The notes: generated by a model not told the origin, from the sequence alone. A stretch of DNA of 64,000 bases from Micromonospora radicis (GCF_003583405.1 NZ_QXEC01000008.1:146970-210969); one strand, 5' to 3'; shown: positions 1 to 8,797, numbered from the stretch's first letter. Numbers and translations: made by a program.

Positions 1-1
1 G

Positions 2-892
2 CTGTGGTGGTTCGACCCGATCAAGCGCACCGCCGGGATGTACGCCGGCACCACGGTGGAGGCGCTGCGCGACGGGCCGCTGGCCGAGGCGTGGCTGGCG
101 CAGCCGTCCGGGCTGGCCGTCTCCGCCGACGGCGCCCGGCTCTGGGTCGCCGACAGCGAGACCAGCGCCATCCGGTACGTCGAGGACGGTGTGCTGGGCA
201 CGGCCGTCGGTCAGGGCCTGTTCGACTTCGGCCACGTGGACGGGCCGGCGGCGCAGGCGCTGCTGCAGCACCCGCTCGGCGTCTGCGCGCTGCCCGACGG
301 GTCGGTGCTGGTGGCGGACACCTACAACGGTGCGGTGCGCCGCTACGACCCGGCGGCGGACCAGGTCGCCACGGTCGCCACCGACCTGGCCGAGCCGAGC
401 GACCTGGTACTCACCCCCGACGGCGACGTGCTGGTGGTGGAGTCGGCGGCGCACCGGATCACCCGGCTGTCCCCCGGTGCCCTCTCGGCCGCCGGGGCGA
501 GCACCGTCGACGGGCCCCGGCACCGCACCGAACGGAAGCCGACCGAGCTGAGCGGCGGCGAGGTCACGCTGGATGTCGTCTTCGCCCCGGCACCCGGGCA
601 GAAGCTCGACGAGACGTACGGGCCGTCCACTCGCCTGGTGGTCTCCGCGTCCCCGCCCGAGTTGCTGGTCGAGGGGGCGGGTACCGGCACCGAGCTGTCC
701 CGCCGTCTGGTGATCGACGCTTCGGTGTCCGACGGCGTGCTCCAGGTGACCGCCCAGGCGGCCACCTGCGACGCCGACGTGGAGCACGCGGCCTGCCACC
801 TGACCCGGCAGGACTGGGGTGTGCCGGTGCGCGTCGTCCCGGACGGCGCCGCCCGCCTCCCGCTGATCCTGCGCGGTCTGGACGCCGGTTGA
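2..892 (+). CDS. NHL-repeat protein, C-terminal part (runs in from the left edge)
   Basis: The reading frame is open from the first bases of the window, so only the C-terminal 296 residues or so are seen. Repeated blade motifs such as PSGLAVSADGARLWVADSE, LGVCALPDGSVLVADTYNG and DLVLTPDGDVLVVES are typical NHL/beta-propeller strands. After the blades (about residue 180) comes a beta-rich domain without obvious motif that ends in ILRGLDAG. In actinomycetes this architecture is normally the C-terminal half of a thioredoxin-fold plus NHL protein of about 600 residues; the thioredoxin part would lie outside the window, so that assignment is inferred. Role unknown, probably a redox or binding scaffold. 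The gene converges on pxpA with a hairpin between. Confidence 0.8.
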   Translation: MWWFDPIKRTAGMYAGTTVEALRDGPLAEAWLAQPSGLAVSADGARLWVADSETSAIRYVEDGVLGTAVGQGLFDFGHVDGPAAQALLQHPLGVCALPDGSVLVADTYNGAVRRYDPAADQVATVATDLAEPSDLVLTPDGDVLVVESAAHRITRLSPGALSAAGASTVDGPRHRTERKPTELSGGEVTLDVVFAPAPGQKLDETYGPSTRLVVSASPPELLVEGAGTGTELSRRLVIDASVSDGVLQVTAQAATCDADVEHAACHLTRQDWGVPVRVVPDGAARLPLILRGLDAG

Positions 893-899
893 CCCGGGC

Positions 900-944
900 G
901 GCCGGGAAGGGCACTGCACCTATGCCAGGCGCCCCTTCCCGGCC
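900..944. terminator. Bidirectional terminator hairpin
   Basis: A 12-bp perfect stem (GGCCGGGAAGGG at 900-911 with its complement at 933-944) and a 21-base loop lie between the convergent NHL gene and pxpA. No T-tract, as is usual in high-GC actinomycetes. Confidence 0.6.
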
Positions 945-947
945 GGC

Positions 948-1697
948 TCAGTTGAACGGGGCCGGCGTGGTGCCGGCGTCGATGAGGGCGGCGCGGACGA
1001 GTTCCGCGGCGGCCACCGCGCCGGGGCTGTCGCCGTGTAGGCAGATGGACTCGACGGGGCATGACACCACGGTGCCGTCGACGGCGACCACCGCCCGCTC
1101 GGTGGCCATGTGGACCGCCCGGCGGGCCACCTCCTTCGGGTCGGTGACCAGCGCGTCGGGCGAGGTGCGCGGCACCAGTTGCCCGTTGGGCAGGTAGTTG
1201 CGGTCGGCGAAACCCTCGGCCACCACCCGCAGCCCGGCGCCCTGGGCGAGCTGGGCCAGCACCGATCCGGGCGGGCAGAGCAGGGGCAGTTCCGGGTCGT
1301 AGTCGTCGATCGCGGCGACCACCGCGGCGGCCTGCACCTCTTCGCACGCCGCCGCGTGGTAGAGCGCGCCGTGCGGTTTGAGGTAGCGGACCCGGGTGCG
1401 GTACGGCCGGCAGAACGCGTCGAGCGCGCCGAGTTGGTACAGGATGTCGTCGCGCAGCTCCCCGAACTCGTACGCGATGTGTCGTCGGCCGAACCCGGCG
1501 AGGTCGCGGTAGCCCACCTGGGCGCCGACGGCCACCCCCCGCTGGGCTGCGGCGGCGCATATCCGGCGCATCGTGGAGGGGTCACCGGCGTGGAAGCCGC
1601 AGGCGACGTTGGCCGAGGTGACCAGGTCCAGCAGCGCCTCGTCGTCACCGAGTCGCCAGACTCCGAATCCTTCACCTAGGTCAGCGTTGAGGTCCAT
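948..1697 (-). CDS. pxpA: 5-oxoprolinase subunit A (LamB/YcsF family)
   Basis: The 249-residue protein starts MDLNADLGEGFG and contains NVACGFHAGDP, VGYRDLAGFGRR and YLKPHGALYH, the conserved LamB/YcsF signatures. In the family PxpA works with PxpB and PxpC in ATP-dependent ring opening of 5-oxoproline (pyroglutamate) to glutamate in the cytoplasm. It is the last gene of a minus-strand operon pxpB-pxpC-pxpA; its ATG overlaps the end of pxpC by 17 bases, which indicates translational coupling. Length is normal for the family. No oddities seen. Confidence 0.95.
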   Translation of the reverse strand: MDLNADLGEGFGVWRLGDDEALLDLVTSANVACGFHAGDPSTMRRICAAAAQRGVAVGAQVGYRDLAGFGRRHIAYEFGELRDDILYQLGALDAFCRPYRTRVRYLKPHGALYHAAACEEVQAAAVVAAIDDYDPELPLLCPPGSVLAQLAQGAGLRVVAEGFADRNYLPNGQLVPRTSPDALVTDPKEVARRAVHMATERAVVAVDGTVVSCPVESICLHGDSPGAVAAAELVRAALIDAGTTPAPFN

Positions 1698-2559
1698 GGA
1701 ACCTGACGGTAGTGCCTGGGCGGGCCTGGGCGAGCAGGGTCACGTCGTCCACCACGGCGATGACGGGATATCCGCCGGTGGTGGGGTGGTCGGCAAGGAA
1801 GATCAGCGGTTGGCCGTCGGCCGGCACCTGCACCGCGCCGAGGACGAGCCCCTCGCTGGGTAGTTCCCCGGCCACCGCACGGGGCAACGGCGCGCCGGTC
1901 AGTCGCGCGCCGATCCGGTTACTCAACGGGCTCACCGTGTACGCCGTACCGAGGAGCAGGTCGAGCGCGGCGGTGCGGAACCAGTCGTGTCGGGGGCCGA
2001 GCCGGACCGCGAGGTCCAGTTCCGTCGGGTGTGGGACCGGCACGGTGACGTCGACCGGGGCGGGTGGTCCGATCGGTTCGCCCAGCGGCAGCCGGTCGCC
2101 GTCGCGCAGTGCTGCCGGTCCCAGCCCGGCCAGGGTGTCGGTGGCCCGGCTGCCCAGCACCGGGTCGACGGCGATCCCGCCGGCCACCGCGAGCCAGCAG
2201 CGGAGGCCCGCGCGGGCCGGACCAATCCGCAGCAGGGCGCCGGCGGGTACGGCCAGCGGGCGTCCGGTGTCGCCGGGCCGGTCACCCACCCGTACGTCGA
2301 CGTCGGCCCCCACCAGGGCGACCGTGGTGGCCCGGGTCGGCCGCAGCTGGCAGCCGGTCATGGTGATCTCCAGCCCGGCCGTCGACTCCGGGTTGCCGAC
2401 CAGCCGGTTGGCCAGCCGCAGGGCACTCGGGTCGAGCGCACCGGACCGGGTCACGCCCAGGTGCGCCCAACCCGGCCGGCCCAGATCCTGCACGGTGGTC
2501 AGCGCCCCGGCCCGGACCACCTCGACGACACCGGCCCCGCTGCCGGTCCGCTCGGTCAC
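1681..2559 (-). CDS. pxpC: 5-oxoprolinase subunit C (biotin-dependent carboxyltransferase-like)
   Basis: 292 residues from a GTG at 2559 that overlaps the pxpB stop codon (GTGA). An open frame extends further upstream but only antisense-like through pxpB, so the GTG is preferred. The N-terminal VVRAGALTTVQDLGRPGWAHLGV and later EGLVLGAVQVPADGQPLIFLADHPTTGGYP are diagnostic of the KipA/PxpC (AHS2) family. It acts with PxpB as the KipI/KipA-like part of the prokaryotic 5-oxoprolinase. In some bacteria these proteins were annotated as allophanate hydrolase subunit 2 or kinase inhibitors; the pxpA neighbour favours oxoprolinase. Confidence 0.93.
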   Translation of the reverse strand: MTERTGSGAGVVEVVRAGALTTVQDLGRPGWAHLGVTRSGALDPSALRLANRLVGNPESTAGLEITMTGCQLRPTRATTVALVGADVDVRVGDRPGDTGRPLAVPAGALLRIGPARAGLRCWLAVAGGIAVDPVLGSRATDTLAGLGPAALRDGDRLPLGEPIGPPAPVDVTVPVPHPTELDLAVRLGPRHDWFRTAALDLLLGTAYTVSPLSNRIGARLTGAPLPRAVAGELPSEGLVLGAVQVPADGQPLIFLADHPTTGGYPVIAVVDDVTLLAQARPGTTVRFHGPQR

Positions 2560-3209
2560 GCCGGCACCAGCCGGACCCGGGTGCCGGGGGTGAGCCGGGC
2601 GGGTGGCTCGACGCGTACGTCGAACAGGGTCAGTTCGGTACGCCCCACCAGCAGCCACCCGCCGGGCGACGCGGTCGGGTAGATCCCGGCGTACGGGCCG
2701 GCCAGGGCCACCGAGCCGGCCGGCACCCGGGGGCGCGGTGAGGTGAGTCGGGGCACCGCCAGTTCGGCGGGGAGTCCGGTCAGGTAGCCGAAGCCGGGTG
2801 CGAAGCCGCAGAACGCCACCCGGAACTCGGTGCGGGCCAGGCGTCGTACGACGGCCGGTACGTCCGTCCGCCAGTGTTCGGCGACGCGGGGCAGGTCCGC
2901 CCCGTCGTACGTCACGGGCACCTCCACCGGGTCGGCACCGGGGTCGGCGGTGGCGGCGGGTGGGGCTGGCGTCCAGTCGGCGACGCGGGCGGCCGTGGCC
3001 ACCGGGTCCGGTACCCCGTCCAGCAGCACGGTGGCGGCCGCCGGCACGATCTCCGTGGCGACCAGCTCGCCGTGCTCCCGGCGTCGCCACAGCTCCGCCC
3101 GCCACGCCTCGACCAGCGCGGCGAGGTCCACGGGGCTGGTTCCGGGGTCGACCGGTGGCGTGGTGAAGTCGAGGAGCAGGGCGTGCGCGCCGGCCGGTCT
3201 GATCCGCAT
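2556..3209 (-). CDS. pxpB: 5-oxoprolinase subunit B (AHS1/KipI-like)
   Basis: 217 residues starting MRIRPAGAHALLLDF at the ATG at 3209. Further upstream codons in the same frame lie in the promoter region and lack similarity, so they are not used. The block EFRVAFCGFAPGFGYLTGLP followed by VPRL.SPR.RVPAGSVALAG and Y..ASPGGW.L.GRT is the classic AHS1/KipI signature. First gene of the pxpBCA operon; it overlaps pxpC by 4 bases. Works with PxpC and PxpA to cleave 5-oxoproline. Confidence 0.93.
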   Translation of the reverse strand: MRIRPAGAHALLLDFTTPPVDPGTSPVDLAALVEAWRAELWRRREHGELVATEIVPAAATVLLDGVPDPVATAARVADWTPAPPAATADPGADPVEVPVTYDGADLPRVAEHWRTDVPAVVRRLARTEFRVAFCGFAPGFGYLTGLPAELAVPRLTSPRPRVPAGSVALAGPYAGIYPTASPGGWLLVGRTELTLFDVRVEPPARLTPGTRVRLVPA

Positions 3210-3292
3210 CCCGCCATCCTGACGGACCCGGGCCACGGCCGCGTCGTCCCGGCGGCCGGAAGCGTGATCAGTTGCACTACCCGAAGGTAACC

Positions 3293-3304
3293 TACGGTGC
3301 CGTA
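3293..3304. promoter_or_regulatory. Palindrome over the probable hlyIII promoter
   Basis: TACGG-TG-CCGTA is a 5+5 inverted repeat flanked by TAACCT direct repeats (3288-3293 and 3303-3308). The downstream TAACCTAAT lies about 8-13 bases before the GTG start of the hemolysin III gene, where a -10 box of a leaderless transcript would sit. A repressor (TetR-like symmetry) bound here would block it. Position and symmetry are seen; the operator role is inferred. Confidence 0.45.
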
Positions 3305-3315
3305 ACCTAATCTGC

Positions 3316-3993
3316 GTGACCACCTCAGCACGGCCCCGGCTCAGGCCTGCCGACATCGGGAAACCCCGGATGCGCGGCTGGCTGCACACGTACGCGTTCT
3401 TCGTCGCCGTGGTCTGCGGCATCGTGCTCTGTTCGATCGCCGCCGCCCGACCCGGCTGGACACCCCTGATCAGTACCGCCGTCTACAGCTTCACCGTCTG
3501 CGGCCTCTTCGGCGTGAGCGCGCTCTACCACCGTCGGGTGTGGTCGGCGCGCGGCTTCCAGGTCATGCGCCGGATGGACCACTCGATGATCTTCCTGTTC
3601 ATCGCCGGCACGTACACACCGTTCTGTGTGCTGCTGCTGGACACCCACGCCGCCGTGATCATGCTGACGGTGGTCTGGGGTGGCGCACTGGCCGGCGTGG
3701 CCCTCAAGCTGGTCTGGCCGCACGCCTCACGCTGGATCTCCGCCCCGCTCTACCTGGCGCTCGGCTGGGTGGCGGTGGCGATCCTGCCCGACATCCTCCA
3801 CCAGGGCGGGGTCACCGCACTCGTGCTGCTCAGCGTGGGTGGCGCCATCTACACGGTGGGCGCGGTCTTCTACGCGCTGCGCCGTCCGAACCCGTGGCCG
3901 ACCGTCTTCGGGCACCACGAGTTCTTCCACGCCTGCACGCTGGTCGCTGCGATCTGCCACCACATCGCCATCTACTTCGCATTGTTCGCCTGA
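3316..3993 (+). CDS. Hemolysin III family membrane protein (PAQR-like)
   Basis: 225 residues from GTG at 3316. Seven hydrophobic segments and the family residues are visible: SALYHRR near residue 75, RRMDHSMIFLFIAGTYTPF near 90, and FGHHEFFHACTLVAAICHH near the C terminus, i.e. the Ser/His/Asp/His metal site of the YqfA/HlyIII/PAQR superfamily. Biochemical role in bacteria is poorly defined; some members are linked to membrane fluidity or lipid hydrolysis. The GTG lies directly behind a likely -10 box, so the mRNA may be leaderless. Divergent from pxpB and convergent with the next gene. Confidence 0.9.
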   Translation: MTTSARPRLRPADIGKPRMRGWLHTYAFFVAVVCGIVLCSIAAARPGWTPLISTAVYSFTVCGLFGVSALYHRRVWSARGFQVMRRMDHSMIFLFIAGTYTPFCVLLLDTHAAVIMLTVVWGGALAGVALKLVWPHASRWISAPLYLALGWVAVAILPDILHQGGVTALVLLSVGGAIYTVGAVFYALRRPNPWPTVFGHHEFFHACTLVAAICHHIAIYFALFA

Positions 3994-3997
3994 GCAG

Positions 3998-4043
3998 CGA
4001 GCCGGCGCCGGTGGTGGTGCCACCCACCACCGGCGCCGGCTCG
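3998..4043. terminator. Strong bidirectional terminator hairpin
   Basis: A 20-bp perfect stem rich in GCCGGCGCCGG closes a 6-base loop (4018-4023) between the convergent hemolysin III and DUF6458 genes. Confidence 0.75.
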
Positions 4044-4047
4044 TCGG

Positions 4048-4332
4048 TCAGACCGTCGGACCGGGCCGGCGCACCTCGCGGTACTCCTGCACCACGCGGT
4101 CGTCCTGGACCGGCACGGCACGGTCGGCGACCACCCGCTCGGCGCGAACCGGAGCGACGACCGTACGCCGGCGGGAGTTCCAGAAGTAGAGGGTGACGAG
4201 CAGGCCGGCAACCCCGGCGAGCATCAGCACCCAGCCGACGACGCTCAGGTTGAGCCAGCCGAGGTCCGCCTCCACGGCGAACGCGAAGATCGCGCCCAAC
4301 GCGATCAGGAAAATACTGCCACCGATGCCCAT
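4048..4332 (-). CDS. DUF6458 family small membrane protein (copy A)
   Basis: 94 residues from ATG at 4332, MGIGGSIFLIALGAIFAF..., with two hydrophobic segments (about 5-20 and 29-50) followed by a charged tail rich in Arg and Val (VAPVRAERVVADRAVP). The N-terminal MGIG.GIFLIA.GAI motif is the DUF6458 hallmark in actinomycetes; no function is known. A close paralogue lies at 5080-5349 on the other side of the SixA gene, same strand. The cytoplasmic tails of the two copies differ completely while the membrane part is conserved. Confidence 0.88.
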   Translation of the reverse strand: MGIGGSIFLIALGAIFAFAVEADLGWLNLSVVGWVLMLAGVAGLLVTLYFWNSRRRTVVAPVRAERVVADRAVPVQDDRVVQEYREVRRPGPTV

Positions 4333-4449
4333 CTCTTCGTCTCCTTGGCTTCCGAAGCTGGCATTCCACCTCGCCGCGGCCATGGATGAGGTTGCGGCAC
4401 GCCTGGACTTACCCCGGCACGGAGATCGCCAATCGGGCAAGCTGGTGAC

Positions 4450-5007
4450 ATGAGGGACGCCGCGGTGCCGGAACGGACGCTCGTGCTGCTGCGACACGCC
4501 AAGGCCGAACCGCCCACGGCGGACGGTCCGGACGTCGAACGCCGGCTGTCCGCGCGGGGGCGCGCCGACGCCGCGGCGGCCGGGGCCTGGCTGGCCCGGC
4601 ACGGCCTGCTGCCGGAGGTGGTGCTCTGTTCGGCGGCGCTGCGGACCCGGCAGACCTGGCACGGCGTGGAGTTGGGCATGACCGGTTCGCCCCCGGAGGG
4701 CGGCCCGGCCGGCCCGGTGCCGATCGTCCGGTACGAGCCGGACGCGTACGAGGCGCACCCGGAGGATCTGCTGACGTTGGTCCGACGGGTCGAGCCGGAC
4801 GTCGGCATCGTCCTACTGATCGCCCACAATCCCGGGATCTCGCTGTTGTCCGGGTTCCTCGATCCGTACCGGGCCGATCCGGACGGGCTGCGCACCAGTG
4901 ACGTGGTGGTGCACCGCACCGCGTCGCCGTGGGCGGAACTGGCTCGGGACGCGGCGGCGATCGCCGTCCGGCACACCGCGCGCGGACGGCCCGAACCCGA
5001 CGGCTGA
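4450..5007 (+). CDS. SixA-type phosphohistidine phosphatase
   Basis: 185 residues from ATG at 4450. The RHAKAEPP motif near residue 14 is the histidine-phosphatase RHG-type catalytic motif in its SixA form (RHAxA), followed by ERRLSARGRADA, LCSAALRTRQT and the second catalytic region LLIAHNPGISLL. SixA enzymes remove phosphate from phosphohistidine on proteins, but the actinobacterial group may act on small molecules. It sits between two minus-strand DUF6458 genes. The stop codon lies inside the 5' arm of the terminator hairpin. Confidence 0.88.
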   Translation: MRDAAVPERTLVLLRHAKAEPPTADGPDVERRLSARGRADAAAAGAWLARHGLLPEVVLCSAALRTRQTWHGVELGMTGSPPEGGPAGPVPIVRYEPDAYEAHPEDLLTLVRRVEPDVGIVLLIAHNPGISLLSGFLDPYRADPDGLRTSDVVVHRTASPWAELARDAAAIAVRHTARGRPEPDG

Positions 5008-5046
5008 GCCGGCGCACCATCCGTCGATGGCACACCGGCTCAGCCG
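5001..5046. terminator. Terminator hairpin overlapping the sixA stop codon
   Basis: A 12-bp stem (CGGCTGAGCCGG at 5001-5012 with complement at 5035-5046) encloses a smaller CCAT/ATGG hairpin. The TGA at 5005-5007 is part of the stem. It separates convergent genes. Confidence 0.6.
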
Positions 5047-5079
5047 GTCGGGCTCGCCCGGTTCGGGCGGTCGGCCGCC

Positions 5080-5349
5080 TCAGCTCGGCGGCGCGGTCGG
5101 CGGCGGCGGGTCGGGCGGCGGCGGCATCATCGCCGTCGGATGAGACAGCCGGTTCTCCTCCACGATCAACGTCCGTGCCCGCTTGCGGCGATCCTGCCAG
5201 AACCAGAGCGTGGTGAGCAGAACGCCCAGTCCGGCCAGGATGAAGACCCAGCCGACCGCGCGTAGATCCACCCACCAGACGTTGGCCCGGATGGCGAAGG
5301 TCAGGATCGCACCGATGGCGATCAGGAAGATCCCACTACCAATGCCCAT
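5080..5349 (-). CDS. DUF6458 family small membrane protein (copy B)
   Basis: 89 residues from ATG at 5349, MGIGSGIFLIAIGAILTFAI..., again two transmembrane segments but a different, Pro-rich tail (MMPPPPDPPPPTAPPS). The membrane half matches the copy at 4048-4332, indicating a duplication around the SixA gene. Function unknown. Confidence 0.88.
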   Translation of the reverse strand: MGIGSGIFLIAIGAILTFAIRANVWWVDLRAVGWVFILAGLGVLLTTLWFWQDRRKRARTLIVEENRLSHPTAMMPPPPDPPPPTAPPS

Positions 5350-5627
5350 GTGCGCGGCACTCCCCCGTGCGGTTGCTTCTGGGCGTACTCTGACTGGCCC
5401 GCGACGGATACCCCGTCCGCCGCCGGGTTACCCGCGCTGCCGCCCGGCGAACACCTCGGCCCGGATCGACACGGCGCCGCGCCGGGCGCGAACGGTGCCC
5501 GCCCGGCGGGCGGATCCTCGCCGCCGGGCGAGTCCCAGGGCAGCAGAAACCAATGAATCCCAGCGGGGCGGGGCAAACCACCCATCCCTCCGCCGTCGGG
5601 TCGTCGGCCCGCCAGGCGACGACGAAA
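5350..5627. other. Intergenic region upstream of DUF6458 copy B
   Basis: No gene with credible coding features is seen here. It should hold the promoter of the DUF6458 gene and leads into the terminator of the acyl-CoA dehydrogenase gene. AC-rich and GC-rich patches only; nothing else recognised. Confidence 0.4.
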
Positions 5628-5657
5628 GCGGCCGGCGGGCTGATACCCGCCGGCCGC
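5628..5657 (-). terminator. Terminator of the fadE5-like gene
   Basis: A 12-bp perfect stem, GCGGCCGGCGGG with its complement at 5646-5657 and a 6-base loop, starts 17 bases after the stop codon of the minus-strand gene. Confidence 0.75.
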
Positions 5658-5674
5658 CGAGGTCGCGCTCCGGG

Positions 5675-7531
5675 TCAGAAGGCGTCTTCCGGAAGGTCCA
5701 TGATGTCCAGCTCGGCGCCCTCGATGATGCGCCGGTCGGCACCGATGCGCGGCAACACCTCGCGGGAGAAGAACCGGGCGGCGGCCACCTTGCCGGTGTA
5801 GAACGCCTGGTCCGCCGTTGACACCTCGCCGGCCAGCGCGCGCAGCGCCACCTCGGCCTGCCGCTGCAGCAGCCAGCCGACGACCAGGTCACCGATCGCC
5901 AGCAGGAAGCGCCGGCTGCTCAGCCCCACCTTGTACAGCGCGCGGGTGTCGCCGCCCTGCGCCGCACCCAGCCAGCCGGTCAGTACGCCGAGCATGGCCT
6001 GGATCTCGGCGAGCGCCTTGCCGAGCGCCTGCCGCTCCTGCTTGAGCTGGCCGTTGCCGCCCTCGCTGGTGATGAACTCCTGGATCTCCCCGGCCACCGC
6101 CATCAGCGCCTTGCCGTTGTCCCGGACGATTTTCCGGAAGATCAGGTCGAGGCTCTGGATCGCCGTGGTGCCCTCGTACAGCGTGTCGATCTTCGCGTCC
6201 CGGACGTACTGCTCCAGCGGGTAGTCCTGGAGGAAGCCGGAGCCGCCGTAGGTCTGCAGCGACTCGTGCCCGAGCAGTTCGTACGCCCGCTCCGAACCGA
6301 CCCCCTTGACCAGCGGCAGCAGCAGGTCGTTGACCCGCTTGGCGAGCTTGGTGGCCGGCTCGTCACCGGCGGCCTCGGCGATGGCTACCTTGTCCTGCCA
6401 GGAGGCGGTGTAGCAGACCAGCGCCCGCAGCCCCTCGGCGTACGACTTCTGCAGCAGCAGCGAGCGACGCACGTCGGGGTGGTGGGTGATGGTGACCCGG
6501 GGCGCGGTCTTGTCCGTCTGCTGGATCAGGTCGGCGCCCTGCACCCGGTTCTTGGCGTACTCCAGGGCGTTCAGGTAGCCGGTGGAGAGGGTGGCGATGG
6601 CCTTGGTGCCGACCAGCATCCGGGCGTACTCGATGATCATGAACATCTGCCGGATGCCGTCGTGCTTGTCGCCCATCAGCCAGCCCTTGGCCGGTACGCC
6701 GTGCTCACCGAAGGTCAGCTCGCAGGTGTTGGAGACCTTCAGGCCCATCTTGTGCTCGACGTTCGTGGCGTAGACGCCGTTGCGCTCGCCCAACTCGCCG
6801 GTGTTCTCGTCGAAGTGGAACTTCGGGACCACGAAGAGCGACAACCCCTTGGTGCCGGGACCACCGACGCCCTCGACCCCGACCGGACGGGCCAGCACGT
6901 AGTGGACGATGTTGTCGCTCAGGTCGTGCTCACCGGAGGTGATGAAGCGCTTGACGCCCTCGATGTGCCACGAGCCGTCCGGCTGCGGGATGGCCCGGGC
7001 CCGCCCGGCGCCGACGTCCGAACCGGCGTCCGGCTCGGTGAGCACCATGGTCGAGCCCCACTGCCTGTCGATGAACAGATTGGCCCACTTCTTCTGCCGC
7101 TCGGTGCCCTCGACGTGCAGCACGTGCGCGAAGGACGGGCCGGAGGCGTACATCCAGACCGGGGCGTTCGAGCCGAGCACCAGCTCGGCGAGGGCCCACC
7201 ACAGCGCCCGCGGCGCGTTGGTGCCGCCCAGCGCCGGGGGAAGGTCCAGGCGCCAGAACTCGGAATCCATGAACGCCTGGTACGACTTCTTGAACGACTC
7301 CGGTAGCGGCGCGGTGTGCGTGGCCGGGTCGAAGACCGGTGGGTTGCGGTCGCTGTCGGTGTAGCTGGCGGCCAGGTCCTCGCGCGCCAGCCGGTCCATC
7401 TCGGCGAGGAAGCTCCGCGCGGTGTCGACATCGAGTTCGGAGTACGGCTCCTGGCCGAACGCCCGGTCCGCTCCGAAGACCTCGAACAGGTTGAACTCGA
7501 GATCCCGAAGGTTGCTCTTGTAGTGGGTCAT
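5675..7531 (-). CDS. fadE5: Acyl-CoA dehydrogenase, FadE5-like
   Basis: 618 residues from ATG at 7531 ([20 protein letters not shown]). The N terminus, [45 protein letters not shown] and [18 protein letters not shown] closely follow the M. tuberculosis FadE5 pattern, as remembered, over the whole length. These long (about 610-residue) enzymes catalyse FAD-dependent alpha,beta-desaturation of medium to long acyl-CoAs in beta-oxidation, passing electrons to ETF. Single-gene unit with its own terminator. Two palindromes 27 to 66 bases upstream suggest repression by a fatty-acid-responsive TetR-type protein; the same palindrome precedes the etfD-like gene at 18.8-21.0 kb. Confidence 0.93.
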   Translation of the reverse strand: MTHYKSNLRDLEFNLFEVFGADRAFGQEPYSELDVDTARSFLAEMDRLAREDLAASYTDSDRNPPVFDPATHTAPLPESFKKSYQAFMDSEFWRLDLPPALGGTNAPRALWWALAELVLGSNAPVWMYASGPSFAHVLHVEGTERQKKWANLFIDRQWGSTMVLTEPDAGSDVGAGRARAIPQPDGSWHIEGVKRFITSGEHDLSDNIVHYVLARPVGVEGVGGPGTKGLSLFVVPKFHFDENTGELGERNGVYATNVEHKMGLKVSNTCELTFGEHGVPAKGWLMGDKHDGIRQMFMIIEYARMLVGTKAIATLSTGYLNALEYAKNRVQGADLIQQTDKTAPRVTITHHPDVRRSLLLQKSYAEGLRALVCYTASWQDKVAIAEAAGDEPATKLAKRVNDLLLPLVKGVGSERAYELLGHESLQTYGGSGFLQDYPLEQYVRDAKIDTLYEGTTAIQSLDLIFRKIVRDNGKALMAVAGEIQEFITSEGGNGQLKQERQALGKALAEIQAMLGVLTGWLGAAQGGDTRALYKVGLSSRRFLLAIGDLVVGWLLQRQAEVALRALAGEVSTADQAFYTGKVAAARFFSREVLPRIGADRRIIEGAELDIMDLPEDAF

Positions 7532-7557
7532 GTCGCTGGCCCCGCTTCCGGACAGGT

Positions 7558-7573
7558 GTTACCGATCAGTAAC
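7558..7573. promoter_or_regulatory. Operator-like palindrome 1 upstream of fadE5
   Basis: GTTACCGATCAGTAAC is symmetric at 14 of 16 positions (GTTAC...GTAAC) and lies 27 bases before the start codon. Fourteen of 16 bases are identical to the palindrome at 21144-21159. The repressor is not known; the binding role is inferred. Confidence 0.6.
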
Positions 7574-7583
7574 CACGACTGTA

Positions 7584-7597
7584 TTACTCATGGGTAG
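7584..7597. promoter_or_regulatory. Operator-like palindrome 2 upstream of fadE5
   Basis: TTACTCATGGGTAG keeps the TTAC-N6-GTAR half-site spacing of palindrome 1, with centres 25 bases apart. A weaker second site is plausible. Confidence 0.4.
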
Positions 7598-7669
7598 ACA
7601 GCGACAAGCCGCCGACCGAAGTGACGGCGATTACACACCTGTGGTTCGGGTGCCGCTCCGGCGGGCCGG

Positions 7670-8797
7670 TCAGCCCTCCGTCGCGCCGACCTCCCAGCTC
7701 GGCACCGCCGCGGTCGCGGCGCTCGGCGTACCGGTGTACTCCATCAACACCAGCGCGATGTCGTCGTCGAGCCGGCCGTTCACCCACTCGACCAGGGCGG
7801 TCTCCAGCGAGGCCAGCCCGTCGGCGACCGTACCGTGGCCGAGCAGGCGCCAGGCCCGGTCGGCGGTGGGGAAGAACTCGCCGTCCCGGCGGGCCTCGCC
7901 GAGCCCGTCGGTGAAGAGCAACAGCCGGTCGCCCGGCTCCAACCGCTCGACCCGGGTCCGGACCACCGGCATGAACCCCAGCGGGGGCGCCGGAGCCGGC
8001 GGTTCGAGCGAGATCACCGCGCCACCGCGGAGCAGCAGCGGGGCCGGATGGCCGCAGTTCACGATGGTGAGCGTGCCGCCCCGCTCCTCCACCAGCGCCG
8101 CGGTCACGAAGTCCTCGTCGCCGACGTTGCGGGCCACCGCGCGATCCAGGTCCGCCACCACGGCCCGCAGGTCGGCCCGTTCGTACGCCACGTGCCGGTA
8201 CGAGCCCAACACGATGCTGGCCAGCCGGACCGCCTCCAGGCCCTTGCCGCGCACGTCTCCGATGATCATGCGTACGCCGTAGGGGGTCTCGATCGCCTCG
8301 TACAGGTCGCCGCCGATCTCGGCGGTGGCCTTCGAGGAGATGTACCGCCCGGCCACCGACAGGGCACCGACCCGGGGGCCGAGCGGGCGCAGCACCGCCT
8401 GCTGGGCCACCGCCGCGAGCTTGGACAACTCGGCGATCTGCTGGGCCTGCCGTTCCCGTACCGAGGCCACCACCGCCGCGATCCCGGTGCCCAGCACGAT
8501 GCCGACCACGGCGACCGCGGTGGAGACCGCCACCATCGGCTCGGCCAGGGCGAAGGCGACCCCGAGCAGGGACGCGGCGGCACCGACCCCGAGCACCACC
8601 CGCCAGGAGGCCAACGCCGCGGCCAGGAACGGGGCGGCGGCCATCAAGGCGACATAGTTCGCCGCGCGGCCGTCCGCCAACTCCACCGCCGAGACGATCC
8701 CGAGCAGGACGAGGGCCGCGCCGAGGCCGGCGCGGGATCCAGGGCTCAGCGGGCTACGGCCCGGCTGGAGGAGTCGCGTACGTACATCCGACAGCAT
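7670..8797 (-). CDS. RsbU-type PP2C serine/threonine phosphatase, membrane bound
   Basis: 375 residues if started at ATG 8797 (MLSDVRTRLLQPG); an ATG-like start at 8893 in the same frame is possible but the extra 32 residues look unconserved. Four hydrophobic segments occupy about residues 20-115, then a short helical linker (RERQAQQIAELSKLAAVAQQ) and a SpoIIE/PP2C domain with GGDLYEAI, IIGDVRGKGLEA, LLLFTDGLGEARR and the terminal DDDIALVLMEY, whose Asp residues bind the metals. Such proteins dephosphorylate anti-sigma-factor antagonists in partner-switching cascades. No partner (anti-sigma or STAS protein) is nearby, so the target is unknown. Confidence 0.9.
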   Translation of the reverse strand: MLSDVRTRLLQPGRSPLSPGSRAGLGAALVLLGIVSAVELADGRAANYVALMAAAPFLAAALASWRVVLGVGAAASLLGVAFALAEPMVAVSTAVAVVGIVLGTGIAAVVASVRERQAQQIAELSKLAAVAQQAVLRPLGPRVGALSVAGRYISSKATAEIGGDLYEAIETPYGVRMIIGDVRGKGLEAVRLASIVLGSYRHVAYERADLRAVVADLDRAVARNVGDEDFVTAALVEERGGTLTIVNCGHPAPLLLRGGAVISLEPPAPAPPLGFMPVVRTRVERLEPGDRLLLFTDGLGEARRDGEFFPTADRAWRLLGHGTVADGLASLETALVEWVNGRLDDDIALVLMEYTGTPSAATAAVPSWEVGATEG

